Shown here: positions 22,701 through 33,619 of the stretch, one piece after another | How the letters are laid out: every line of letters begins with the position of its first letter | How positions within the stretch are numbered: position 1 is the first letter of the stretch | Assembly: GCA_022419385.1 (NCBI GenBank) | Contig: JAJUBI010000005.1 | Span: 4,154,001-4,218,000 of the forward strand | DNA length: 64,000 nucleotides | Direction of reading: 5' to 3' | From: Paraconiothyrium sp. Pb-2020 | Taxonomy: Eukaryota; Ascomycota; Dothideomycetes; Pleosporales; Didymosphaeriaceae | The notes under the pieces: model-generated | The model's input: only the letters and a program-made list of their open reading frames with translations | Told to the model about the DNA's origin: nothing | The model's database searches: none | Made by a program: the position numbers and the translations under genes

Positions 22701-25574
22701 GATTGATCGAGCTAGCTCAGATCGATTCGATTGACGGAGCTCGACAACTCGGCTGCGTTAAATGCGTTTGCAGATTCGACGATGACACATGGCACATCGT
22801 TCAATGCGAAAGCTGTGCAACATTCCAGCACATTGCCTGCTATTACAGACACGCGAAGCAGATATTTGAAATACACAGATGTGTAAATTGCTCGCCGAGA
22901 GACCTAAGCCCTCCATCTGTTCCCGTATATGTATCAGACAACAAGGACGTTATGTCAAAGACTGGCTCCGCGCTTGTGACAGGAACCTGGAAGAGGGTCT
23001 CTGACGAGACATGGTCCGTTGGGAAGATAAGTGCTGCAATGAAGGCCAGTCGTGAGCGCGTCATAACCTTGACCACGAGATTAAAGGACAGACAGGGGTC
23101 CCAAGAACCGGTATCAAGTACGATAGCGCGCATGGAATCTTTATCTAACGTACACGCGTGTGAAAGATGCCAAATAGGCAAGAAACGATGCGACTCTCGT
23201 TTGCCTCGCTGTGCGCCGTGTGAGATGACGTTCTCCGAGTGCGTTTTCTTCGATCCAATTGCCGATCGAAAGATACCGCGAGATTATATCTGGAACCTGC
23301 AACGTAGTGTGCGAAATCTCTCAAGAAAACTCGAAGTAAAGGAGAAGATGATTTCCTTTTCGGATGGGTCAGGACTTTCGTTGCCCTACTTACATGACCT
23401 TGAAGCGTATGAAGCTGAGCTGAGGCTCACATCGGAATCGAGCGCGGCATTGATACCAACTAGCGTAGCGCTCTCGCAGACGAACGTGTCAGTTGTGGGT
23501 TCGAATGATCGCCAAAAACCTATCGGTAAGTCAAGCAGAAGTGCCACGAAAACCTCTACCATTCGGTCTTCTCAGATGTTGACCAATATGATAGCACATG
23601 AGGACAGGGTACCACTCAATGGATTAGGCTCCGAAACTTTACCATCTCAGATATACCGACCAAAATCGTCTAGTTCAAAGCTTGCATCTATTGATGAGGT
23701 TCCCGAGGAATCGAGGATCAGTGCTCCTGTTGTATCCGCCCATTTCCGCGGAATGCTTCAAAATCTCAGGTCTAAACAACCCTCAAAGCCGATGCCTTCA
23801 CTTGAACTCAAAGAAAAAACGGTTGTTGACATGGAAACAGGTCAAACATCTCTGATTGAGCACGCGCCTCCCTCCGCTGGCACACCACAAGCGGAGGATG
23901 GTGAAGACTATTCAAAGCTCGGTAGGGAAGCTATTCAGCGGAAATATGGATCGAGATCACCAGAGCAGATACCTGTGAAATCTCCGCTGTCGACTTCAGC
24001 AGAGGGTGAGGACTTTGATAACTACTATATACAGTGCACCTGCGGAAATGCTTGTGTCCCGCATCTACTTCCCCAGATCCCTCTATCAAATGAAATGGAT
24101 TGGAAGATGATCCGGTCTTCATTGCCAGAGGAATGGATGTGGGACATTGAGTATCATACCACTCACAGCATCGATGGCAACGAGTATGGATGCTGGACCT
24201 GCACCCCAAGCGAGCCAGAAGGCCCGAGGAATTTCCCGCTCACAATATCCCTTGCCCCAGTCGTAATACCTGTAGAGCACCAGTGGCCACCAGTGAGTGG
24301 TGTGCACCCGCCTCCAGATCCACGGCCATCTGTACTGGTTGATTATGCCAACGTACTACCACTTGAAGTGATCCGTGACATTTTCCTCACTTTCGAGGGG
24401 AGCATAGGATTCTATCTACTCATCAACGGCCTACTTCAGATTATCGTCCCGGAAACGTTCGACAGAGAGTGGGCGTCATCACATCTTCCGCATAGATTTG
24501 GAGGCTTGAAGATATCATACATCAATCAGACCTTGGAGCCCACGGTCACATTATCCCCAAGCAGAACAGAAACAATGAATCCGCAAGGGTCGCAGGCAAC
24601 ACAAAGCTCTAGTAAGGGCAGCATATTCCGTCCATCTCGAACATCAGCTGCATCGTCCCAACTCCTTCGTATAAATGATTTCATCGACGCGAAATCGAAA
24701 TCCTCGTATAAGAAGGAGAGATTTGCAGGAAGGATCGGTTTGAAGGTCGCAAAGCACGGCGACCCTTCCCCGTATTTGGTCATGTCAACGCATGTGATCA
24801 CCGAGGCGATACTGGCGAAGTCACAGTTATCGGAATTCTTGGGGCGGCGTGATCGTTTCGAGAAGCTTGACGATGATTGGAACGACCATGTTGAGATCTG
24901 GGCTGGCAATGAGAGAGTAAGTAACCCGGTCAGTTTCGCCAGCTAAGCTTACTCTCCACCAGATTGGTACGATCCACCAAACATTTGATCAGGAGGCAGA
25001 GACATACCCAACCGGGTTCAAACACGACATGACCTTGATCAAGCCCAATAGTCCTTCGAACATGAACGATATAACCAGCCCAATCCAAGACCTGGGCTGG
25101 CTTTCGCGCTCCAGCTGGCACACTCTGCGTCAGCAGTCGTCATCCGTCAAACTCCTGCCTCTAACAGACTCGCACCGTCCTGCTAAGACGCTCAAATGCT
25201 CTACGCCGTCGCAAGTTCTCGTGGTTGGCGAGGGCATATTTCTCAACCAGAAGGCTGCACAACCTACACGCGACCAGGATATCTCTACCTGGAAGGATCT
25301 TGTATCTCGTGCAGTATTGTACAGAGTGTATCCTGACTTTGATCCGCCGACTGGGTATAGTGGGATTGCGCTGTATGCGGAGGGCGTGAGAGAGGACGGG
25401 ACAGAAGGCCCAGGCATGGTGGGGTTTCAAAGCTTTGTGCAGAGGAGCGGACATGTGCAGAACTTCGAGATGGAGGGAGGTGCGTTGGATAAGAGGTTGA
25501 AGCTAGGACGGGTGGCATTCTATGGTGCGTTTGAAGTACCGGATGAGGTGAAGAGAGATTATCGAATTCTATGA
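19781..25574 (+). CDS. Chimeric protein: PHD-like fingers, Zn2Cys6 clusters, dsRBD-like motif, serine-peptidase-like C-terminus
   Basis: Read as one gene with exons 19781-19786, 19833-21717, 21762-24916 and 24963-25574; the total closes at 1885 residues. The N-terminus is MPVPGRRCPICLEQG, then CPNCG, a small Cys4 zinc site. PHD-like finger 1 lies at about 113-160 (CEKCGTWQHIACYY). A Zn2Cys6-like cluster follows at about 271-300 (CSQCRTRKILC, CEPCEQGDLPC). A double-stranded-RNA-binding-like motif at about 620-690 (LNEYSQFRPTNTWVATI, then ENAVEDAAFIALQQLY) is completed by the 21718-21761 intron. Zn2Cys6 cluster 2 is at about 759-790, PHD-like finger 2 at 961-1006 and cluster 3 at 1096-1126. The last 290 residues carry STHVITEA (H1641), KHDMTLIK (D1704) and PTGYSGIAL (S1815), the order of a chymotrypsin-like triad. 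I do not recognise the family. A chromatin or RNA role is inference. The 6-nt first exon is the weakest part of the model. Confidence 0.7.
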
Positions 25575-25656
25575 ATGAGATCTGGTCTGCATAACACCTG
25601 TAATAGATAATGCACAAGTTTCAAGAAGCGCAAGTGAAGACGAGTTGAGATATTGT

Positions 25657-27106
25657 TCAGTTGAAAGAGCCTATGACTTGGGCAACTCCAAGGACGACTT
25701 GGATGAAAGTCAACAGGACGACAATTGTGGCGAAGCTATCCCTCATTAGTCACATCCCCACTTCAGGAGAGAACGTACCAGAAGGTCCAAAATTGGAGCG
25801 TATCTCTTCTATCTCTAAACAGTATCCAGATGCTCCAAGGTTTCGCGGCTTGCAAATGTTCTTCCAGCTCCACAACGCGAGACCACAAACAAGGAAACAG
25901 GTCCGGCGTCCAGTCCGAAGTCTCGGTGCCGTTCATCAGTGCAACAAGCAATGGATCATGTTCGCTTTGGTGATCTTCCTTCCGATGTCTCGCCATCCTT
26001 CTTGGCTTAGTACCGCACAATTTACGATACCTATCAATGGCGCGAGACTTGTGACGATCAGCAGAACAGGACCAACACCAGCAGAATCTCCGAATGCCTA
26101 GCCAACGCCAGATGATCGCATGCTTGCGCGGTTGCGTCCATGCACTGAAAAGTATACAGTATGATTCTTGAATCTCCTGTGCGAGTTCGGATGAAATACC
26201 CACCGCATTTGACGTCAGTGAGTCTGCGTTCAGAGCGCATGGAAGTGCAAAAAGCTCGAGAACATGCCGCCCTCCGATGCGCGAGAGCATCATATGACGT
26301 GATAGGTTATATGTCCATGATATTTCCACAGCTGCGAATATGTTCAGTGTGAAAGCGTTGAGACGGGAAGCTTTAATTGCCATTGCCTCCAGTGAGTCCA
26401 TAGCATCCATCTGGTATGGAGAACCCCAGCTTCTGGTACGGCCTAGAGTGGATTGCGTCGACAAGGACCGACTAGAAGGGGCTCCAAATAGACTATTGCC
26501 TTCCGCTGCACTGCTTCGACTCAGCAACGAGACGAGCTTCGCCGCAGTACGCACTACATCGTCTTCGAGCCCAGCCTTCGCAGGAGATGGCTCCATGTTG
26601 GGATGGGGAAGTAGATAGCTTCCTCTAAGTAAGCCTGCTAGATCCTCATCATATGCCTCTTTACGAACTCCGGTCTGCAAATTATACGCCAGCGTAACCT
26701 TTCGAAAGCCGTTGGGCAACTGGACGAACGAGCTTAGCAGCATTGACCAAGTGCCCACAATGTACATAACAGTATCTTCTACATCCTCTTTCCTTGACAC
26801 ACTCCCAGCTTTCGTATCCGCAAACATGGCTTCGCCATCGGCACCGGTAAAGGCATCAAGTAGTTCGCGAATAGTGTGCGATCCGGTGGGGCTTTCGGTG
26901 TGCTTCTCATGACAGACAAAGAAGTGCTTGATCACGCGCAAAAAGAGAGCGAGGTACTCCTCAAGCGTACCGCGACCGATATGCCGATTCTCGATGTATC
27001 GCAGATGAGGCTCCGCGCTCAATTCGTTCGGATAATTGTTGTAGCCTAGGGCATGGGCAAGTTCAACGCGGAGATGGTTAGGAGGATTCGCGCGCCTGCG
27101 AGACAT
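25657..27106 (-). CDS. Fungus-specific protein of unknown function with C-terminal membrane helix
   Basis: Two exons, 27106-25779 and 25735-25657, across a 43-bp intron; the frame closes at 468 residues. The splice replaces a dead-end WYVLS with FWTFCFATIVVLL, and the last 25 residues then form a hydrophobic helix ending VLGVAQVIGSFN. Other recognisable features are a helical N-terminal part (LALFLRVIKHFFVCHEK), a Ser-rich low-complexity stretch at about 195-225, LELFALPCALNAD, and a Trp-rich block before the helix (WSIWILFRDRRDTLQFWTF). I have seen this general pattern in ascomycete hypothetical proteins but know no function. The single C-terminal helix suggests tail anchoring. Its stop lies only 82 bp from the stop of the chimeric gene on the other strand. 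Confidence 0.7.
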
Positions 27107-27609
27107 TGTAAGTTGCTAGATATATCAGTGAAGTATTCAGGCGCTGCAGCGGCAGGACAAAGCACTGGGTAGGCTTCCATATTGCATATACTGCTCAAGG
27201 CTGAGGCTGTGGTGCATCTGCAGGCTGAGGTTCACTGTGGGTACAGGGCCAGGGTCGAAGGCGGGGATGATCTAAACCACTTTGAGACGGATCCGGGGAA
27301 GGCAACTGTGGTTCGCAACGGTCACTGGTATTGACGACGTAGGAATCGAAACACGCAGGCCAGCGTCCGTTGCAATGGACCCTCACGAGCAAGTTAAGTC
27401 ACATACATTACAGGATAGCGGCGGTATGCGCCATGTCTCGTTCACCTGAGACGTGAGATTCCCTCGTATTACACCTCCGTTTGCCTGCCAGCTCAGGCTT
27501 ACACGTCTGCTGCTTGTTTCATCCTAATCGCTCCATGTTTATACAATCAACATACTTTCCATTGCCTAGAAGGGATTTACACTCATCTTTTTGTATAAGT
27601 TGAAAGACC
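27107..27609. other. Divergent intergenic region
   Basis: About 500 bp between two divergent starts. It contains a GC-rich patch at 27190-27260 with imperfect copies of GGCTGAGG, and no convincing gene. Confidence 0.45.
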
Positions 27610-28207
27610 ATGCTCAGCTGGATACGAGGCTTGTTGGCCACGGCACCACCACTCACCAATCGCGACCGACAGAGGGCGCTAAAAGATCGTGGGAGAAGCC
27701 TATCGATCGATCGGAGAGGCCGCAAGGCAAGAAAGCAAGCCAATTCACCGCTTTTCGCCAAATTGCCACCGGAGCTTCGAATCATGATATATGAACTGGT
27801 GCTCTGCGAAACGGCACAAGTGCACATTATCGTTAAAGGCGGCAAGCGCGGAAGCGATACAACCGAATTGTACGGCAGGACCTGTGCTGAACCTCGAAGG
27901 TACTGTCCCCCGGGCTCAACGTGCAGGGTACAAAGTCAGCTGCTGTTGACTTGTCGGATGGTGTAAGTACACCGCTCTCGACATGTATTCCATCGCAGAA
28001 AACTGATCTGACTGCAGATACCGCGAAGCGATCGATGTTCTATACTCGAAGAACGCATTCATATTCCAGAACGAATACGACTTTGTGCTGTTCGGCCGAC
28101 TGACAGTTCCCCATCATCTTCGCAAGATAAAGAAAGTGTGCATCGGAACGTTCGACTACGAGGGGAAACCGCAGTTTAAATCTTTACCCCTAGAACTACT
28201 TGATTGA
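27610..28207 (+). CDS. DUF7730/F-box-like protein, short
   Basis: Two exons, 27610-27962 and 28018-28207, with a GTAAGT donor and CTGCAG acceptor; closes at 180 residues. After a basic N-terminus comes the F-box-like signature LFAKLPPELRIMIYELVL at about residues 48-65, then LLLTCRMVYREAIDVLYSKN restored by the splice. This is the usual start of fungal DUF7730 or F-box-like proteins, which are commonly about 250-400 residues. The gene stops with LPLELLD then TGA, while another frame stays open from about 28200 to 28457 with plausible protein content. The gene may therefore be truncated or frameshifted, or use a further intron I cannot place. Confidence 0.55.
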
Positions 28208-28443
28208 TTATCTTCTATCAAATGGAAACATAAGACCCAGGTTTGTGGACATCGAAGATTCGAGCCAGCGCCTTACAAGATTCAAAACGCAATCCGAAAC
28301 CATATTCAAAGAGAAGGCCGGATCAAGGGTATTTGAATATCACATCGCAGCAATCCATCCTAGCGCCTTGATAGACCCAAATGGCAACCAACGTCTCCAA
28401 AACCAATATAGTTATATAAAACACGTTCCCCAGAGAATTGAGC

Positions 28444-30485
28444 TCAAGAGTCCTTGATAATGGTATTATGCGGACTCCACGTTCGCTTCCAGGTTCTCGG
28501 ATTTCCAAAAACCTCCACAGCAAGCTTGCCTGCTTCGGAGTCAGGGTCGCTCATCTCTTTGATGAAGTCCTCCACCTGGTCGTCGGAAATTGGGGTTCCT
28601 TTGTCGTCAACGGGGACACCGTATTCCTCGACGCAACATTCGAAGGGCATGTTACTGAGCGCAAGTGTCTCATCTCCCACTGGTAGTGGCAGGTTGATGC
28701 CTTGCTTCTTGAGCGCGATCTTTCGCTCGTGAAGATTTCCCCAGAGAAGGAATAATTTCTGTTCAAGCTCAGAGAGCTTGGCGGGGTGCGCAGAAAGGCT
28801 GTAGAAATGTTAAACAACCGTAGCGCACAGACACAACGTTAACTTACTCGACAGGTTCCATTTTGAGGAGACACTGTGCTCGAGCAGTGTCAATGGTGAG
28901 AGGAAATCGAATTGGTGTTGTGCCTGCAGGCGCATCTGCGTCCTCCACCAATAGGAAGAAGTGCCAGGCAAATCTGACAGGCGGTGAGCCATGCTTTGAC
29001 GGCTGTGGATATTCATCTGAGGATGTCGAGATTGATGCCTGACTGTCAACTGGTGCGCTTGTAATCTTGGTGAAGTGCTTGAGCTGGAGCGGATAGTGAT
29101 CGACTACTCGTAGGCGCGTTCGGTATCTGGAGTTTACAAATGGCAATAGCAATTCATCACCGTTCTCCATTATGGTCTTCAGCCACGGATTGTTCACGAT
29201 ATCGTCCACGGTCGACATGCCAACATCTTTGTCCCCAGTGCAGACTAATGGTACTTAGTATGGTGTCAGTGAGCGAACAGGGGTACCCACTGTTCTTGTT
29301 GAGCCCTTTTACGGTTGTCTCCGCTGCGTCAGCTTTCTCTTGCAACTCCTTCTGCTGTCGCTCCCTCTGCAAGCGCTTCTTTTCTTTCTTGGTTTTCTTT
29401 TTCTGGTGAGAAGCTATCGCTGAAGGCTTTTTAGGAACGTTTGTAGGCTCATCGCGGGCAAGTAGAGTCGCAGCATGTTTCTGCTCATATTCTGCTTTCC
29501 GCTCTTTGAGGGCAGCAACCTGTGCTTGATGGGTGCATTTTCGAATGTTGATTCTTTCGGGGTACTGGATATCCGCATGGACAGCGCCTTCCAACTTGTT
29601 CATTGCTGAAAACTTCGAGCGGACATTCTGGAGGAAAACAAAATCGCCTTCACTGAGTTGACGAGCCACACTGGCGTGAGGCTCGTAGAGGCGAATTTGG
29701 ATGGTCATTTGACCGTACGGGCCGGGCCAGGGCCTCCTAGGACCCCCAAACTCGCCATAATCGGTCTTCTCCTCATACAGGAAGAGGTCTTTGTTTGTGG
29801 TGTAATCAGTCACATAAAGATCTACAGTGTCTCCAGGACCCCAGAACGTCTTGACAACTTCACCCACTAGATCGTAGAAGAGGCCGAACGTCCATTCACT
29901 AAGAGGATGCTGTCTTTTACCTCTCTTGAAATTAGTATTTGTGGGTCCAAGTCGAGCTTTGAACATGGCCCCAGGCATCTTCAACTCCTCCAGAAGTGGT
30001 GCTGCCGCAGCCTTCATCTGTATGACAGCCACCTGGTCAGCACGGCCTGGAGGTTTGGTGCCAAACATGCCCGAGTGGATAAGCTTCGAGGTGCCTCCGA
30101 CGTGGTAGTCCTGGCCGACCTCTGGCTCGGGTATGCTCTGCGCAGGGAAGAAGAGTACTTCTGATCGAAGCTCTGAGCAGTTGACAAGCGTCTTCTTGCC
30201 CGGCGGCGCCCCATGGATCTCCACCTTCATGCCTCGTAGGATGGCTATATCACCAGGATTGCCTTTGGGCAAATGCTCAAGTTTCCGCCGGTTGATGATG
30301 CAAGCTACACTATCCTTCTCTTCACCGGGAAACTTGTCTTTGATGGTGAATTTGATGGTGTAGTCTCCGCCAGCTTTGTTAGGTTGGCTAGGAGCAACCA
30401 TGTTGGTGATGGCACCGATGAAGCAGCTATCATCTTGAGTGTGTAGAACATCCCGTAGGCAAAGAAAGCCACTGGACTGAGCCAT
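28444..30485 (-). CDS. POT1: Protection of telomeres protein 1 (Pot1)
   Basis: Three exons, 30485-29291, 29244-28848 and 28798-28444, closing at 648 residues. Pot1 binds the single-stranded G-rich telomere overhang and caps chromosome ends. The N-terminal OB fold (about 1-150) begins FLCLRDVLHTQDDSCFIGAI with the Telo_bind-like core YTIKFTIKDKFPG. The second OB fold (about 170-310) has WTFGLFYDLVGEVVKTFWG and TVDLYVTDYTTNKDLF. A long Lys/Glu-rich coiled stretch (about 345-390) leads to the C-terminal third, presumed to bind partners. Introns are 46 and 49 bp and keep frame. It is head to head with importin alpha, sharing a 391-bp region. Confidence 0.85.
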
Positions 30486-30876
30486 TGTCTGGAAAAGGTT
30501 AGCGCGTGAGTAGACGAGAGCTCAAGCAACCTGTGAGTGTACTCGAGGAGTCAGGGTGTCACGTGCGTCTCCGTCCTTTCAGACTCGTAGGCGTGTGCAT
30601 CGATGCTGTGGGTACAGGTGAAGCTAGGAGCAAACAATGGCACGCTTGCCGTGCTAACGATGTATGGAAGCGGTCATGGTGCTTGGGGAAGACGCGACAA
30701 GGCGATTGTCAGTGCCAAGCACTTAGGCCCAATGCGGCATTAGTTGGCCTTGCCGCTTCCGCCTTTTCATGTCCCCTGCGGGCCCCACGACAATATAATC
30801 CCCCTCCAAACAAAAGGCCTGTCGCCCACAACACTCTCACCGCCGCCAACCAGAGATCAGTTGACAGCACCACACC
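30486..30876. promoter_or_regulatory. Shared divergent promoter of POT1 and importin alpha
   Basis: 391 bp between two start codons pointing away from each other. A CACGTG palindrome sits at 30560-30565, a possible E-box for a bHLH factor. Frames crossing here are short and not convincing. Confidence 0.4.
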
Positions 30877-32654
30877 ATGGCCGACAAGTACATCCCCGAG
30901 CACCGTCGCACGACGTTCAAGGCCAAGAGCGCTTTCAAGCCTGACGAGCTCCGCCGCCGCCGCGAGGAGCAGCAGGTAGAGATCCGTAAGGCAAAGCGTG
31001 AGGAGAACCTCGCAAAGCGACGAGGCATCGCCGGCCGTGACCAGCCAGGCGCTTCGCTCGGCGCCGCCCCCGACAGCGATGACGAGGGCACCAACATCGA
31101 GGGCCAGGTACGATTACCCCTCCTGCACCTGTCCGGGGTGCTCGCTGCGACTCTAAAACATATGGTTAACACATGTGACAGTTGAATGAGGAGCTCCCAC
31201 AGATGGTCAAGGGGGTCTTCTCCGACCAGATTGACGAGCAGATTCAAGCCACTACCAAGTTCAGAAAGCTTCTGTCCAAGGAACGCAACCCCCCCATCGA
31301 GCGGGTCATCGAAACGGGCGTCGTGAGCCGGTTCGTCGAGTTCCTCCGGTCGCCGCACACACTTGTTCAGTTCGAGGCAGCATGGGCACTTACCAACATT
31401 GCCTCCGGTTCTGCCCAGCAGACACAGGTCGTCATCGAGGCCGGCGCTGTACCCATCTTTGTCGAGCTTCTCAGCAGTCACGAGCCGGACGTCCGAGAGC
31501 AGGCCGTCTGGGCGCTTGGAAACATCGCCGGTGACAGCCCACCATGCCGTGACTTTGTTCTCCAGGCTGGTGCTCTCCGCCCGCTCATCAACCTCCTCGG
31601 TGACAGCCGCAAGCTTAGCATGCTGAGGAACGCTACATGGACGCTAAGCAACTTCTGCCGCGGAAAGACTCCTCAGCCGGACTGGCAGACTGTGAGTACA
31701 TCATATATGCATGCATTGTACCGAAACTGACTTTGTTAGATTGCTCCTGCGCTCCCCGTTCTTGCGAAGCTTGTCTACTCGCTAGACGACGAGGTTCTCA
31801 TCGACGCATGCTGGGCTATCTCATATCTTTCGGATGGCGCAAACGACAAAATTCAGGCTGTTATCGAGGCTGGCATTCCCCGCCGCCTTGTTGAGCTGCT
31901 GATGCACGCTTCTACCTCTGTGCAGACTCCCGCCCTCCGATCGGTTGGTAACATTGTCACTGGCGACGACGTGCAGACTCAGGTCATCATCAACTGCGGC
32001 GCGCTTCCAGCCCTGTTGTCTCTCCTCAGCTCCACTAAGGATGGTATCCGGAAAGAGGCTTGCTGGACCATCTCCAACATCACTGCTGGAAACTCCACCC
32101 AGATCCAAGCTGTCATTGACGCAAATATCATCAAGCCGCTCATCCACCTCCTCCAGAACGGTGACTTCAAGACCCGGAAGGAGGCTTGCTGGGCCATCTC
32201 CAACGCCACTTCCGGCGGTCTCCAAAGGCCCGCTCAAATCCGTTTCCTCGTCGAGATGGGCTGCATTAAGCCTTTGTGCGATCTACTCGCATGCCCGGAT
32301 AACAAGATCATCCAGGTCGCTCTCGACGGCCTTGAGAACATCCTCAAGGTTGGTGAGATGGACAAGGAGTCTGGTAACGAGGCTGGCGAGCCGATCAACC
32401 GCTATGCACTCTTCATCGAAGAAGTTGGCGGTATGGAGAAGATTCACGACTGCCAGAACAACGCCAATGAGGAAATCTACATGAAGGCATACAACATCAT
32501 CGAGAAGTACTTCTCTGATGAGGACGGCGACGCCGAGAACATGGAGGGTAACGGCCCTCAAGTCACCCAGGACGGTCACTTCGGCTTCGGCCAGCCGCAA
32601 GCACAGCAGCAGCAGAACTTCAACTTTGCCAACGGCGGTGACATGGAGATGTGA
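30877..32654 (+). CDS. SRP1: Importin subunit alpha (karyopherin alpha)
   Basis: Three exons, 30877-31107, 31182-31691 and 31740-32654, closing at 551 residues, the usual length. It is the adaptor that carries classical nuclear-localisation-signal cargo with importin beta. The importin-beta-binding domain is clear at about 1-70: basic RRTTFKAKSAFKPDELRRRR and REENLAKRRG. About ten ARM repeats follow, with the W-x3-N pairs that bind cargo visible as AAWALTNIASGS, AVWALGNIAGDS, ATWTLSNFCRGK, ACWAISYLSDG, ALRSVGNIVTGD, ACWTISNITAGN and ACWAISNATSGG. The tail is Gln-rich. Codon use is strongly C-ending and the introns are conservative, as expected of a highly expressed gene. Confidence 0.97.
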
Positions 32655-33619
32655 GCGACGAGCGCATGACCCGGACCTTTAAAAGTATATCCCCTCTTGC
32701 CGCAGCCAAGTTGGATCTGTACCCTCGAACTGCAGCCGAAAAGCTCCCTCCGGCTAGCCCTAACCTTGGACTACAACACCCAGACGGGCATTCCTACACT
32801 GTTTAATATACGACACGTTTCCACACATCCTTCCGTCCATATGGATCACAGTATTCCCTTCTTGACGGATCCAGTCACACCCGAGATTCCCAGCGGCCGA
32901 CCCCCTTGTTATGTCAAAGCCATGAAAGCATCGTATGATACACCGTCTTGTAACCCCCTGAATTTAATCCGCATCATATCCCCGGCGTCATCAGTTTGGT
33001 TTTGCGAGTTCAACTCCCTTGTTTTTGTACGGCCTTTTGGGTGGGTGGGTGGATGGATGGAATGACGGTGACGTGCCACACGATACGGTAGGATGATGGG
33101 CTCTGTTTGAGCAAAGACCTTGGCGGCCGGTGTCCTGCTTGCCTGTATCCCATCCATGCACGGCCAATAGCTCAATGCAATTACTGTTCAAGATCTTGCA
33201 GTCATTGTGAGTTTTGTGATTCGTGAATACCCTGGACGTGTAAGCCCTGTACAAGCCCCGCATCGCGCTGATGCGTCATCTTCCTTGGCGCAGCATACCC
33301 CACGGCAACGTGAACCACACGGTGCACTACGCGTGGGGGCTTCTGTCCTTGTCTTGGGCGTTGTCCGACAACAGCCCTCAGGTCGGTGAACACGTCGCTG
33401 TCTCAAATCATAGACACGGCTTCCTGCATATAGAGCGCGCTCACCGATGGACTGGCTCGCCATATCTTTCTTGAATGGCGCGATCTCACCGCCTTGACTC
33501 ACCGCATGCTCACTGCCGCACTCCTACAGCAAGTGTGAAGCAGCTCAATAGACGCGACTTTAGTCGTTCATTCTTCGGTCTACGCTCTTTTTAGTTTCGC
33601 GTCGTTGTCTTCCTGCACT
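32655..33619. other. Intergenic, 965 bp
   Basis: Contains the importin 3' untranslated region and the DUG3 promoter. A short GGGT/GGAT repeat lies at about 33039-33062. Overlapping short frames at 33190-33500 on both strands have no recognisable protein content. Confidence 0.5.

Noticed and set aside
21731..24946. Second frame as a separate gene with an ATGA-coupled start
   Set aside because: Termination-reinitiation coupling is rare in fungi, and a 44-nt intron with normal ends joins the frames and restores a dsRBD-like motif.
33039..33062. GGGT/GGAT short repeat as telomere-like sequence
   Set aside because: Only a few imperfect units in an internal intergenic region; it does not match the fungal TTAGGG repeat.
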